Below are positions 20,669 to 31,629 of a stretch of DNA of 64,000 nt, one piece after another. The first letter of the stretch is position 1, and every line of letters begins with the position of its first letter. Both the position numbers and the translations under genes were made by a program. The notes under the pieces were generated by a model, which saw only the letters and a program-made list of their open reading frames with translations, searched no databases and was not told where the DNA came from. Where the stretch lies: positions 124,001 through 188,000 of the forward strand of contig WHUX01000010.1 of NCBI GenBank assembly GCA_015179025.1, in the 5' to 3' direction. This stretch comes from Terfezia claveryi (lineage: Eukaryota; Ascomycota; Pezizomycetes; Pezizales; Pezizaceae).

Positions 20669-22182
20669 ATTCTGCGGTAGGAAACAAGGGAAAGAGCAAG
20701 GATTCCAAAGAGGGCAATCTCAATTAGGGAAAGTAGGAAATAGGGAGCAAAGATTTCCCGAAGGAATAAACTTTTCTTTAGAGTACTAGGACCATAGCAT
20801 TAGGACTATAGTGATATCTAGATCACTCTGTTGATACTTTGAATATACACGATCTCTTCTCTCCACGATTCCTCGCTCATATAACCTCGTAATCTTAAAG
20901 TAAAGATAGATGAGAAATTGTACAAAGGAGATGCATACCAAAAAGAATCATCGAAACAAATTCCTAACATTCAGTGTCCCACGCGAATATCAGTGACAAT
21001 TCCTTTCATACTTAACTACCTCTCCTCTCTTACGAGAGTCCTTCGGATGTATTTTCAGTAGCTCCGGTCACAAGTAGCCATATTGATAATTTTTCCTAAT
21101 GCCATGTTGATATCGTGCCCTTTGCACCACTTCACTAAGCACTTAGGTGCCGCCGGACTGACGCCTGAATCCGTCTTGTCGAGCCCATAAGATCCCTACG
21201 ATATTGTGACTGCCGTACGGAGGCCTTTCAACCCCTGTCCAGCTACATCCGGTACGTCTGGCACTGGCTCTGTCTTGTCAGAGCCCGAGGAGCATCCGCC
21301 ACATATACGTGCAGGCCCTCGATGTTCTTTTTAAAAAAAAAATCTATACTCGCATGGGGCCTAAAGGTTCCGCTATGCCTTTAAGGCAACAAGCGCATAA
21401 AACCACGTACATCTGTTTGCCGCCAAACGAAAGAGAAGACTATAGGAATAGGAATAGCAACAGGCGAGCGGAGAGATCCAAGTGTCCAATGAAGGAATGT
21501 CCGAATAGAGCGAGTTGGTCACAGCAGAGAGATGGATAAGAAGATGTTCGAATGAGTAGTGAGTGCATGCATGTATTGTGTGAAGTGATGACTTAGTTAT
21601 CTCGAACAAGTAGGAATATGAACGAGATATATATACATGTATGAGCGTACATCTAAAACATGAAGAAGAAGGAGAAGGAGAAGCACATGTCCGTTGCAAG
21701 CCATATAGCTAGGCATGAAGCAACGATATGAGTGCGAGCATGCCATATGAGTGAAGCATGCCATAAGCCACGATATAAGTGCGAGCAAGGTATGAAGCAC
21801 ACCATATGATGTGCAAGCCGCTGCGAGCCGTGGCTAGGCAGGAAGCACGCTGGCTGCATGTGGTATAGGTAGCAAGGCATGGGCGGAATGAACGGAATGT
21901 ACTGCATTCATTCTAACAAAGACTACCTATAAAGATACAATATCTCAATACTCCGTGCACCACTCCCCCCTCGCCGATGTCTTCGTTAGTTGCTTGTATT
22001 GGCAGGTTGGTACTTTCCTGCCTTGGCTGCCACTTGACGCTCTTTGGTGACTGGGAGGTGTCACCAGGGCCTCGTCCTTTTTCTCCTCCATCCGCTTCTG
22101 AGGTGACGTTCAACACCCGTCACATCTTCAGCTGCTGTTTTCTGAGCTTATGTTTTCTGAGCGGGTGTGGTCCCCCATTTAT
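20669..22182. other. Non-coding; a short repeat fragment and simple repeats
   Basis: A T/A run followed by TATACTCGCATGGGGCC at 21325-21361 looks like another 5' fragment of the poly(T)-headed repeat. 21655-21690 is a GAAGAAGGAGAAGGAGAAG run. 21715-21860 has loosely repeated GAAGC..GCCATATGAGTG blocks. No gene is supported. Confidence 0.4.
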
Positions 22183-22187
22183 GGCTG

Positions 22188-22240
22188 TCTTTCTCTTTCT
22201 TTTTCTCCTTCTCCTTCTCCTTCTTCTCCTCCCGCTTCTC
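22188..22240 (+). repeat. Polypyrimidine (CTT/CTC) simple repeat
   Basis: An uninterrupted T/C stretch (TTTCTCCTTCTCCTTCTCC and similar), the complement type of the GAAGGA run at 21655-21690. Confidence 0.7.
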
Positions 22241-22431
22241 TATCTTGCGCTCCGACAACCTATCTAATTCTTCCCCTTATCTCTTCCCCCGCCTACTGTT
22301 TCCAAGCCTTTTCGACCGACATGGAAATTACTGGTTTAGTTTCTAGCTTCCTCTCTAGAACTTTTAACCTTATAGGCCACTAGGTAGTGGTTCTAAGCAA
22401 ACGCATACGTAACCAGCAACAAAATCTTTCA

Positions 22432-22721
22432 TCTCCTCAGCAGCGCTGGGATCTCCACCTCCTGCTGAAGACCGAGTTAATATTATCCAAATCTCCATCC
22501 TCCTTGCTTATCTTTAACTTTCCAGCAGCCTTCTCCGAAATCTCCACTATTGGCTGGTGTTGCTTGGGGGTCGGAGGCTGAGGCTCTGGGGCATTTGTTA
22601 GGCCTGGTGGTTTTACCTGGCGCCTTCCCCCAGCTCCCTTGATCTTGCCCTTACAGTATCCGTTTTGGCTACAGGGCCGCCGCTCTGGAACTTCGCAAAA
22701 GCAAAGGCTTTGTCTAACCAT
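22432..22721 (-). CDS. Possible small disordered protein or exon
   Basis: The ATG at 22721 opens 94 codons on the minus strand. The second half is rich in Pro, Gln, Lys and acidic residues (PPGLTNAPEPQPPTPKQHQP, IVEISEKAAGKLKISKED). No domain, partner exon or upstream signal was identified, so it could be chance. Confidence 0.2.
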
Positions 22722-23069
22722 TTGAAGGTCGCTGCAAGTGTGGAGAAAATAGTTTGGTTATTTGGGCGTTGTGCCAACAGACTAGGAGAAAAACCAATGC
22801 AATGAAGTCGACCGCAATCAATGCTAAAAATCCCCGAAACTTGACCCTCGAGGGGATTTTTTAGTTCCGGGTAACGAAAAATAGATCTTCGTGGTCTGCT
22901 CCCCGTCCTGATTCGAATTCTGATTTCTCCGACGTTTGGAATCCCTTTAGTTGTCGAGATCGGCTAGGCGGGCCCGTCATGCACGATGCTGTCGTCGGTT
23001 AGCCTCTGCTTCATGATCTGTCAGGATGGTACCTGCATTTTATGCAATTCAAAACTTATTATTTGATTC

Positions 23070-23515
23070 TCACGGTAATTTAAAACTAGCTAAATACAGA
23101 AATATTCTCGGAACCCCAAAAGATCGACCAGATCGTGCGCATCTGAATAAACATTGTAGTAACCCTTGAAATGACCGTCCAAACCAGCGCGAAAATGAGC
23201 GAGCACACAACCTCCGTACAATGGTGCAAATAAGCATAGAAATTAGTGTATACCGGTATGCTGAAGCAATGACAGGGAAAAAACTCTTAAGTCCCAGGCG
23301 GCCACACTTTTGAAGTAGGGTACCCGCGCGCCCTATTCTCGCAAGCCCCCTAATGTCCAATCCAGTTCCTGCAGTCTCAGAACCAGTCCCTGCTGTCTCA
23401 AAACCAGTTCCCGCTGTCTGAGGACCAGCCCCCGCTGTCTAACAATCAGCTCATAGCTGGTGTTGGAATAATCCCTGTGGCATCGGGTTTGAGCTCCTCC
23501 AGGCATTGGCACCAC
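23070..23515 (-). pseudogene. Heptad-repeat plus hydrophobic-domain ORF, one frameshift
   Basis: The minus strand from ATG at 23506 (MPGGAQTRCHRDYSN) enters about four seven-residue repeats, RQRGLVL, RQRELVL, RQQGLVL, RLQELDW, encoded by a 21-bp minisatellite. At the G run near 23345 the frame shifts, and the downstream frame continues ARIGRAGTLLQKCGRLGLK, FFPVIASAYRYTLISMLICT, then RRLCARSFSRWFGRSFQG to TAA at 23070. The pattern is a coiled-coil-like repeat followed by a candidate membrane helix. No family is recognised, and either frame alone could be spurious. Confidence 0.35.
23366..23452 (+). repeat. 21-bp tandem repeat, four units
   Basis: Units CCTGCAGTCTCAGAACCAGT, CCTGCTGTCTCAAAACCAGT, CCGCTGTCTGAGGACCAGC and CCGCTGTCTAACAATCAGC follow with period 21. 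The period is a multiple of three and matches a seven-residue protein repeat on the minus strand. Confidence 0.75.
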
Positions 23516-24364
23516 CTAGTACGATGGAGGAAATAGCTGCATGTGGTAAACATGAACATCGACTGTATTGTGTCAGTAATAGATTCGGTCAGTAATAGAC
23601 TGGATTATAATGGTCTGATAGGGGATTCGGTCGGTAATAGACTGGATTATAATGGTCCGATAGGATTGTAGTGGTCCGATAGAATTGTAGTAGTTCTGGT
23701 AGATGAAGTATTAGTAGTGCATAGCTAAAGGGTCAAGAATACTTAAGATGTGGACAACGAACATGATGTGCAGAGAGAACTCGTTAGGAACAAATTGCAA
23801 AAAAAATATGGCATTGGGAACGACGTTGAGCCAACTTATAATGTGCGCGCAATGTAGTTGGTAACGCACATAAGGAGGATCTGTACAGCTCAGCATTTCT
23901 AAAAGAACAAATTGACGTTGCAATGCGCGTTGCAACGTACCCCTGCAGGCCTACTAGTGAGCATCGTCTAGTGATCACCCCTGCAAACCCCCTGCAACAG
24001 CGTCTCCAGCCACAACCCATGATATATCATGAGCCTAGTGATTCTGGCTAAATGCATACCTATGGAAACGAGTACGCTCTACAATCTGGTTATGCTCACA
24101 TCCCGCCAAGATCAGCCGAAGACCCAATATCCCCCCTTCCAATATGACCTCCCCGAAGACCCACCAGCCTCCCGGCACGTTTTCTTTATTTTCCCCCCTC
24201 AACCCCCGTATAGGCCAGGTATCCAGCGGGTGAGCCTGTGACGACTAGAAGGGCATTACCTGGTATCTGTATTCATGTCAAAATAGCCTCTACGGCAGCA
24301 GCCTTGAATATGATCAAACGGTATACAATCCAAAAAACTCCAAAATGAACAATTTTAAGAATTA

Positions 24365-25335
24365 ACTAAATTTGCTCTATGTCTACTACCCTGGGCCCTC
24401 GCCTTTTCCCCCTCTATAGCCTCCTCTCCTCAGCATTCTCCATCACTGCGGAGAGGTCCCCAATAGCTCTAAAAGCTTCAATACTGCCTCCTTTCAAGAA
24501 CTATGCCCCTAACAGCTACTCCCATTCTCCACCCCTCTATAGGCCGAATGTTGCACAAATGGGCCCAAAACAACTAGAAGACCTATACCTAGCATCTACC
24601 TACAGTGCTAAAGGTGGAGCGTGCAAATAGTAACATTGGAAGGCCTCAAAATCTCCCCAAATACGCACTTCCGAGAGCTGTTATCCAATCAACCAAATGC
24701 ACCCTTCTATGCCCTGCTAGATCCGAACCTGCTTCGCTGGTAAAACAAGTGCTTTCCTCCAGAGCACCCTCAGCACCCCCGCAGAGGTCTCTAATAGCTC
24801 TGGAGCTCCAATAACCCCCATATTTTAGGCTCCAATAGTTGCTTTGATCACATGATCTATGGGTATCTCGAGGCATTTTAAACCCTTATATTGCAACCAT
24901 GTACTCAGCCCAAGCAAGCTGCTGGCAGCGCACTGAGTTAAACGCTCGGTTGGGGGCTAGGTTGGCACTAGCTGGACGCTAGGTAGTTTGCTATGCTAGA
25001 TCGTTCAATTAGACACACTAGACTGACGCTAGATTAGCTATTGGGAAATATGGAGCAGCCCAAGCCAGACTAGGAGCAGCCTAGGAGTAGTGATGTTGGA
25101 GAGGTTGGACTCTAGCTAAATGGTGAGCAAATGGTTGCTGTGAGGGGGTTGAAACGACCACAGGGGAGGCCGGTAAACCCTCCAAATGCAAGCAACCCGT
25201 GAAGGCTAAGGGGGAGTATTGGAGCTTATAGCGCTATTGGTGACCTCTTCGTAGTGATGGAGAATGTTGAGGAGAGGAGGCTATAGAGGGGGGGAAGGCG
25301 AGGGCCCAGGGTAGTAGAAATAGAGCAAATTTAGT
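24365..25335. mobile_element. 971-bp TIR element nested at the palindrome centre
   Basis: The left end ACTAAATTTGCTCTATGTCT and the right end (complement ACTAAATTTGCTCTATTTCT) continue as inverted repeats for about 86 bp (CTACTACCCTGGGCCCTCGCC, then CTCTATAGCCTCCTCTCCTC). It is bordered by TA on both sides (24363-24364, 25336-25337). The interior has no credible gene but contains internal similarity: GCGGAGAGGTCCCCAATAGC at 24449 and GCAGAGGTCTCTAATAGC at 24780. It is a non-autonomous TA-inserting element. Confidence 0.75.
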
Positions 25336-25337
25336 TA

Positions 25338-26714
25338 CAATCCGTGGGCATTAGTCATGGTGAAACATAGATCGGCACGGGGAAAAAGCGAAGATCACCG
25401 ACTCGACAACGGACATTAAGCCCCATACCGCAACAACCATGCCTTCTACTGTGCGACGAGAGATGACTATAGTAGAGAGAGGTATTATCCTCGTTCTCTT
25501 CCATTTACAATATACAATCACCATGATTTCCGTGATTTCTGGCCACCCTTGGTCAACGATCAAAAATTTCCTAAATCGGGTAACAGAACGGGGGCATATT
25601 GAAAATGCTCCTAGGCCCGGTAGACCAAAAAAGCTCAGCAAACAAGATAGAAGGGCTATACTTCGATGTGTAAAGAAGAATGTGACATGGACTAGAGAGC
25701 AAATTTGACAACATTGTTGCTCTCATGTGTCACTAGATACCTTGGACCACTACCTAAGAGAGAATGGCCTACGCAAGTGGCTAGCAAAGAAAAGACTGAA
25801 ATTAAATACGGCAAGAGCTAAGGAGAGGCTAGCATGGGTACTAGAAAGGAAGGACTGGACTATAGAAGACTTTCAAAGTACGATTTGGAGTGATGAGTGC
25901 ACTGTAGAACTGTCCGCTCATGTAAGACAAATATGGGTAGTTCGTATACCTGAACAAAAGTGGGATAAGGATTGTATTAATGCAATCCCAAAAGGAAAAG
26001 GAACATCTATAATGGTTTGGGGATGCTTCTGGGGGAAACAGTGTGGTACTTTTGTACCTCTGGTGGTGCGTTCTGTTAATGCCTCTGTTTATTGTCGCCT
26101 GCTTGAGTCCCTCCTCCTTCCAGTCATTGATCACATCAATCGCACTATTGGCAATGCCAAATTCCAACAAGACAATGCTCCAGTTCACACAGTCAAGCTA
26201 GTGTCTGAGTTCCTTAAGCGACATAATATTTCAGTTGACAGACACCCTCCCTATAGCCCTGATCTCAATCCTATCGAACATGTCTGGATTCATCTGAAAT
26301 GGTTCTTACATGCAAAGTATCCTGACATTGCCAACACCCCTGGAGGGCCAGATACAGTTCGAGCTCGACTTGCTGAAGTCTTGCCTGAGGCATGGGAATC
26401 AATTCCGGAGTCTGTTTTTCAATCATTGTGGAGCAGTATGCCTAACCGGGTGGCAGCTGTTATTGCCGCTAAGGGCTGGTACACTCGCTATTAGCTGTAT
26501 TTTCAACCCTTTCTGTTTGTGCAATTTTTCTTTAATTTGGCTGAACCTTTGAGCTTTGTTTCTTTACTACCTATACTTCTTTCATATTTCATTTCATACT
26601 TGAGCGACATATAGTTGTTGAGATATAGCACAGAATTGAGATCTTGACGTAGTGGCGCAGGGCCGGTTTTGAGGCTCAAATTTTGGTTTCACCACGACTA
26701 ATGCCCACGGATTG
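25338..26714 (+). mobile_element. Tc1/mariner element, 1377 bp
   Basis: Terminal inverted repeats CAATCCGTGGGCATTAGTCA(T/C)GGTGAAAC differ at one position between ends. TA flanks both (25336-25337, 26715-26716). The element contains one transposase reading frame interrupted by a single stop codon. It sits immediately next to the 971-bp element, sharing the central TA. Confidence 0.9.
25439..26494 (+). pseudogene. Tc1-family DD34E transposase with one in-frame TGA
   Basis: A single frame from ATG at 25439 to TAG at 26494 (351 codons) is broken only by TGA at 25706-25708, after TREQI. The N-terminus has helix-turn-helix character (ISGHPWSTIKNFLNRV) and a GRPKKL hook-like motif. The catalytic core shows WSDECTV (first D), QQDNAPVHT (second D) and YSPDLNPIEHVW (E), with exactly 34 residues between the second D and the E. 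The C-terminus has SMPNRVAAVIAAKGWYTRY. Family function is cut-and-paste transposition at TA. The TGA replaces what may have been CGA, so one transition would explain it. Otherwise the frame is intact, implying recent inactivation or readthrough. Confidence 0.85.
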
Positions 26715-27108
26715 TAATTCTTAAAATTGCTTATTTTGGAGTTTTTTTTGATTGCATACCGTTTGATCATATTCAAGGCTGTTTTGGCATGAATACAGAT
26801 ACTAGGTAATGCCCTTCTAGTCGTCACAGGCTCACCCGCTGGATACTTTGCCTATACGGGGGGTTGAGGGGGGAGAGGTGGGTCTTCGGGGAGGTCATAT
26901 TGGAAGGGGGGATATTGGGTCTTCGGCTGATCTTGGCGGGATGTGAGCATAACCAGATTGTAGAGCGTACTCGTTTCCATAGGTATGCATTTAGCCAGAA
27001 TCACTAGGCTCATGATATATTACGAGTTGTGGCTGGAGACGCTGTTGCAGGGGGTTTGCAGGGGTGATCACTAGACGGTGGCTGCTCACTAGTAGGCTTG
27101 CAGGGGTA

Positions 27109-28063
27109 TGCCCCGCAGGGGAATGGCTAGGATGAGGGTGGAGCACATGGGAATAAGGAGGTGTGGATGCGAAAGGAGAAGAGAGAAGACAGGAGGTTAT
27201 CACGGATCGGGTGGAGGATTTCTTTACCCAATTAAATCTCTAAGTCAAGTTTAGGTCAGAGGGAGGAATTTTGTGTCAAGGGGAGGGCCGGGAAGGGGCG
27301 TGGCGGCGGAGGCCGGGGTGAGGTTTTGAGCCTGTTCCGTGGGTGTACCGATGAGGTAGTCTGGCTTGCACTAGCCCCTCCTTAACCGATGAGGGAACGG
27401 ATGACAAGTCGAATCGGCAAATAGACTTTAAAAAAATAAAAAATAAAAAAAAAAATTCTTCCCAATCATTTTGGTCGAAGAAAGGACTGTCTGGGTTAAT
27501 GTATTTCAAGAGCAAGGCGTACGATGCTCGTGCATACATATATGGGCCGCCATTGGTAGCTACCAAGTGAACGTACTTATGTACGTATCGCCCAACCAGA
27601 CTACGTATCGCCACAGTTCCGCGCAACCAATTGGGAACCATCGTTGCAGTTTATTAGTCCAGCTGAACAGCACAGGCCAGTGGAATTCCATCTACCTGAG
27701 ATTGCAAACTGGGAAAGCTGTGGCAACAGCGCCACACTCTAATTCGATCACACTAACGCTTTGCAATCCTGTTGGTTGACAACTACCTAGTCTCAATCAG
27801 AGCCTCGTAGTTATCGTAGAGGACATAGTCTGGTTGCACAACCCCTCCGTAGGAGTGTAGAGGACACTACCCCTCCATAGATCCAAAGCGTGGGGATAAC
27901 CTAGTGGCTCTTTACTCAGGAATCTTGATGTATTATTTGGTGCTTTATCAACCAAAGAATAATGGCTCTAACATTATATATATCTATAATTATTTCCTCC
28001 TTACCTCCTAATCCACTTCCATAACATTAAGCTGGGCATATCTTGTCAATAATTACATTTATC
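27109..28063. other. No gene; dispersed motif copies and A-rich tract
   Basis: An A-rich stretch lies at 27430-27455. Motif copies lie at about 27357 (TCTGGCTTGCACTA variant), 27592 and 27825. The frame on minus 27641-27276 is low-complexity and not convincing. Confidence 0.4.
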
Positions 28064-29911
28064 ATGCCTTTCAGCGCTGTCTCGCCTCCCAGCCCAATTC
28101 TCTGCCAACCTCTACAGTCTAACGCGCCATCACTCCGTGTTACGATGCTGCACAGAGGTGAAAGTCAAGGGGATCACCACGTGCACAACATGATACAAAG
28201 CAATAATACTACTGCTAGCCATACAACTCCTTTCCCTATCATTGCTCCAGATTCCTTTAATATGGTACCATGGCCTGTTTTCGATCTAGGGGTACAGTCA
28301 CAAAGTAATACAGACTATATTCAAATTCTGGCCACCTGTATAAGTATGAATTTCCAATATAAATAGATATCTATATTATTGTTAGTAACACGTGTGCTAA
28401 TTGTACTATTCATATCGTAGAAGACAGAATCCTAGAAACCGAACACATCGCATGCACCCAAGACGCCATGGAAGAGAACAATCCAGGGCGGATTAGAGAT
28501 CTTGAGTCTCTTGTGAACGGTTATTCCAAGGTATGGGAATTCCTGGATGCAAAATCTGAACTAAACTAATCCATAAATGGAACTGATTTCTAAAACAGGC
28601 CACACTAGCCCTGGGTGGAATACCCTGGCCAGATATAAACCACTTGACATTCAACCTCCGCTCTGAGGTGAAACTGCAGAAATTACAGGGTATCCAGAAG
28701 GATTTTGCATTGCTAAGCGCATTCGCCCAACGCCTTTTAACGTTCTCAGAGCGAAATCGGATATACAATGACTTCGAGTCCGAAAATTACAGCGCATCTT
28801 CCTCAAGCATTCCATCTATTGCGAGTTGCTCTCCGGTTGATAGTTACCCCGCCATCAGAGTCAACCCGTTCAACTTCCAGCACCCTCCGCCACCCACTGG
28901 ATGCTACACATCTACTTATCAGGAGGCATTCCGAATGAATTTCCCTGAGCCCGGATTAACGGATGGGAATATTAGCTTCCGTAGCATACCAGCAAAATAT
29001 AGTGAAGATTTGAATTATTCCAAAGCTATGTCAGCCTTCACAAGATGTGCTACCGAACGTGTGTGTCCTAGCATATTAGGTGAAAACTCTCAATTAGAAG
29101 CGGGGGCGCGATGTTTCGAGTTTCCTGATTTGCAGGCTGGCAATATTGATATCTCTACGTAAGTAATCATATCTAAATATAAAAACACCTTATCTTGTAC
29201 TAACAACGTCAATTTAGGAGTGATTGTAGAACCACGGGAAGCTCGGAATACATGCCAAGTGTTCTTGAGAGGTCCAGTGCAATGTCTAAAGAGCAAGGTC
29301 GCGAGCTCAGTAGCTACGATATCAGTTTTCGGGGGCCCCTGGTAAAGCCACTTGACTCTTACCAGGACAATATTATGTTCTCATCTAGCTCCTATCAGAG
29401 GACTGCCACCAGTACCTTGAGGAACGAGGACATGAATGACAATGGCAGTGGTGATGCGCAGAAGGGCTTGGGGAACTATTCCATCGTAGAACCACCTGAT
29501 CTACCTCATTTTGACGGAAGCGGGGCTCAATCGGCCCCTGCAATTGAGAATGCTAGTGATTACCACCACCACCAAGACAGATCCTCGGTCACGCACCACA
29601 GCAACCCTTATACACATAACTGCCATACAAACCGTGGCAATGACCTGGCCCAAGGTCGCCGTCAAGCAGGACAGAGGCAGTCTCAGAACTCACTTCGACG
29701 ATACTTATGCCCCATTTCAAGCTGTTCTCGCAACCGGGCAAATTCAAAGAAGGTTTTGAGATCCGATAACCTTGGCGACCATTTAAGAAAAGTACACAAA
29801 CTCTGGATACCCGCTCGAACCAGGGTTGTGAGTTGGGTCCTCACAAACTCATCGCTCTTGAGGGATGTTGATGAAAAGACGCAGAAGTTGCATGGCGGAA
29901 GCTTGCTTTAA
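28064..29911 (+). CDS. C2H2-finger family protein, copy A (subtype 1), 547 aa
   Basis: Four exons: 28064-28343, 28421-28530, 28599-29158 and 29218-29911. Intron phases are 1, 0 and 2, with GTATGA/GTATGG/GTAAGT donors and GTAG/ACAG/TTAG acceptors. The short exon 2 ends in LESLVNGYSK. Exon 3 opens with the family domain (LGGIPWPDINHLTFNL, EVKLQKLQGIQKDFALLSAF), then a Ser/Pro-rich linker. Exon 4 has YQDNIMFS and EPPDLPHFDGSGAQS, and the finger CPISSC...SDNLGDHLRKVH (C-x4-C-x18-H-x4-H), followed by an Arg/Trp helix (IPARTRVVSWVL) and ending GGSLL. The family's usual aromatic residue before the helix is Val here. The role is unknown; DNA or RNA binding is inferred from the finger. It is highly similar to copy D and lies in a matching duplicated segment. 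Confidence 0.85.
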
Positions 29912-31629
29912 CTGCAACAACCGGAAGAAGAGGATGTATATGAATTCTTAAAGCCGAAGGTAGCATGGGATCGCGGCATGGTTGGTCAAAACCCCTTCCT
30001 GAAACTTCGGTTATTTGAGACTACATTGCTGCGGAAATGAAAAAAGACTGATAATAAATGTCTACTTCACAGGTTACATTCTCGCAAGGCTCAGACTCTG
30101 ACCTTTCCATTTGAGTTCGGAATTCTTTTCTGTCACCCTTATTTCATGCATATTTCATTCGTATCGAAATGTTTTCGGGGTTTTGGGGATACCATCGTTA
30201 ATTTTCACCATCCTTACCATCCCAGAGCGTTGGGGCTGGGATTGCCTTACCATGATATTATTAGTGTGTTATTTGCCATTGAAAAGGATTTATATTTTGG
30301 TTTATTCGGATTTACTTGGGCCAGGGCACTATGGATGGGTGTTAGCAAATAGGAGCACCGAAGGGCCAAGGCTAATAACAAGTTTAAATCCTTTCAAACG
30401 TTTAGATTGATGGGCTATAGATACGGGGCTATGGGCTATGGTGATTGCCTTGTGATGAGTTTTATCTTGATGGAAGTTCTTGGAAGCGGGAGGTAACATA
30501 CTTTGTGATGAATCCCTAAGTATCAGGTGTTGTGGAAATATTTGTTTGTTTCTGGGAGGGAATTGGGCTTTCACATATGGCGGACTTCAGTTCTTATATA
30601 TCTATTCCGATAAAGAAGCTATCAATAATATCATTCTTAGATGCTCATAAACCAGGAAGGCTATGACCGAATCGGCGTCCCGAGGAAAATTAACAAGAAC
30701 GAAGGCCCTTAATTAGTTTTACTAGCCCCACTATACGTATAATTGCTTGATTATTGCTACTCGAATAGAAATTGAAGTAATGTCAATATTGTTTGCCCTC
30801 TTGCACATCCGATAGTGTTAATATGCTATTTTGTGACTGCACTTAATCACCTGGCCAATCTTGCTCCTGCTCACCAGTTAATGCTTTAAGCGTTGAAGCA
30901 TTATACAGTATCACGGGACCGTTTATCACTGGGAAGCATTACAGCATGCCCATCTATGGCCGGAGCCGTAAACTTTCTCACACAAGAGCATTAATAGGCT
31001 TTGACTATCACTGGGAAGTATTGCCATTTATGGCCGGAGCCTAAACTTTCTCGCACAAGAGCATCAATAGGCTTTGACTCTTTTATAGAACATGGGAAGT
31101 AACCCAAATTATACTGATTTCGGTCTTACTATATAAGAGCTTGAGTAGGTAGAATCTGGACGACGGGAGACTTGAGGCTCTATTGTCAGGAGATACCGAT
31201 ACGAGGATGTAGAAATTATCATGAGCTATTATCATGAGTATGTAGTGATGATCAACAGCCTAGAGTAGTATTGACCTTGGCCATTGTAATACGTTATAAT
31301 TACCAGAAGAGGAGACCCCTTGTCCGTTTGGGGTAGTCAGCAACACATCCAACCCCAAAGCCGGCTAGCGTTTCGACTCTGCTGCACACGCATAATTTTA
31401 GCCATTGAAAGTTCTGTAAGGATCAAAAAGAAGTCTCGGGAGTAGAGGCATGTAGGTGTTGGAGCTGCCTCGGGGCACAATGTCAACCGCTAGCTCAATT
31501 GATGGCTCGGTCTGGAATATCCACCATGATCGTAACTAGGTGGATGCTACTTTGATTGCCCCACGCACACTTACATCATAGGTAAGGAAAATATCCCCGT
31601 GAACACGAAGTATTTTTAATATCATTCAG

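Larger units (their letters stand above)
23941..27106. mobile_element. Outer fold-back element interrupted by two nested elements
   Basis: The left arm 23941-24364 and right arm 26715-27106 are inverted copies of each other. They share CCCCTGCA at the tips, CTAGTGATCACCCCTGC, GATCAGCCGAAGACCC, CGACTAGAAGGGCATTACC and, at the inner end, TTTTAAGAATTA. TA flanks both tips (23939-23940 TA, 27107-27108 TA). Removing the two inner elements rejoins ..AAGAATTAATTCTT.., the centre of a roughly 0.8-kb near-continuous palindrome. The original element carried no ORF. Confidence 0.8.

Noticed and set aside
24029..24241. 70-codon ORF in the left arm of the fold-back element
   Set aside because: It lies in an inverted-repeat arm, is not preserved in the right arm and has no start or splice support.
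27276..27641. 121-codon minus-strand ORF
   Set aside because: It runs through an A-rich tract giving Phe runs and a dispersed motif copy, and has no recognisable content.
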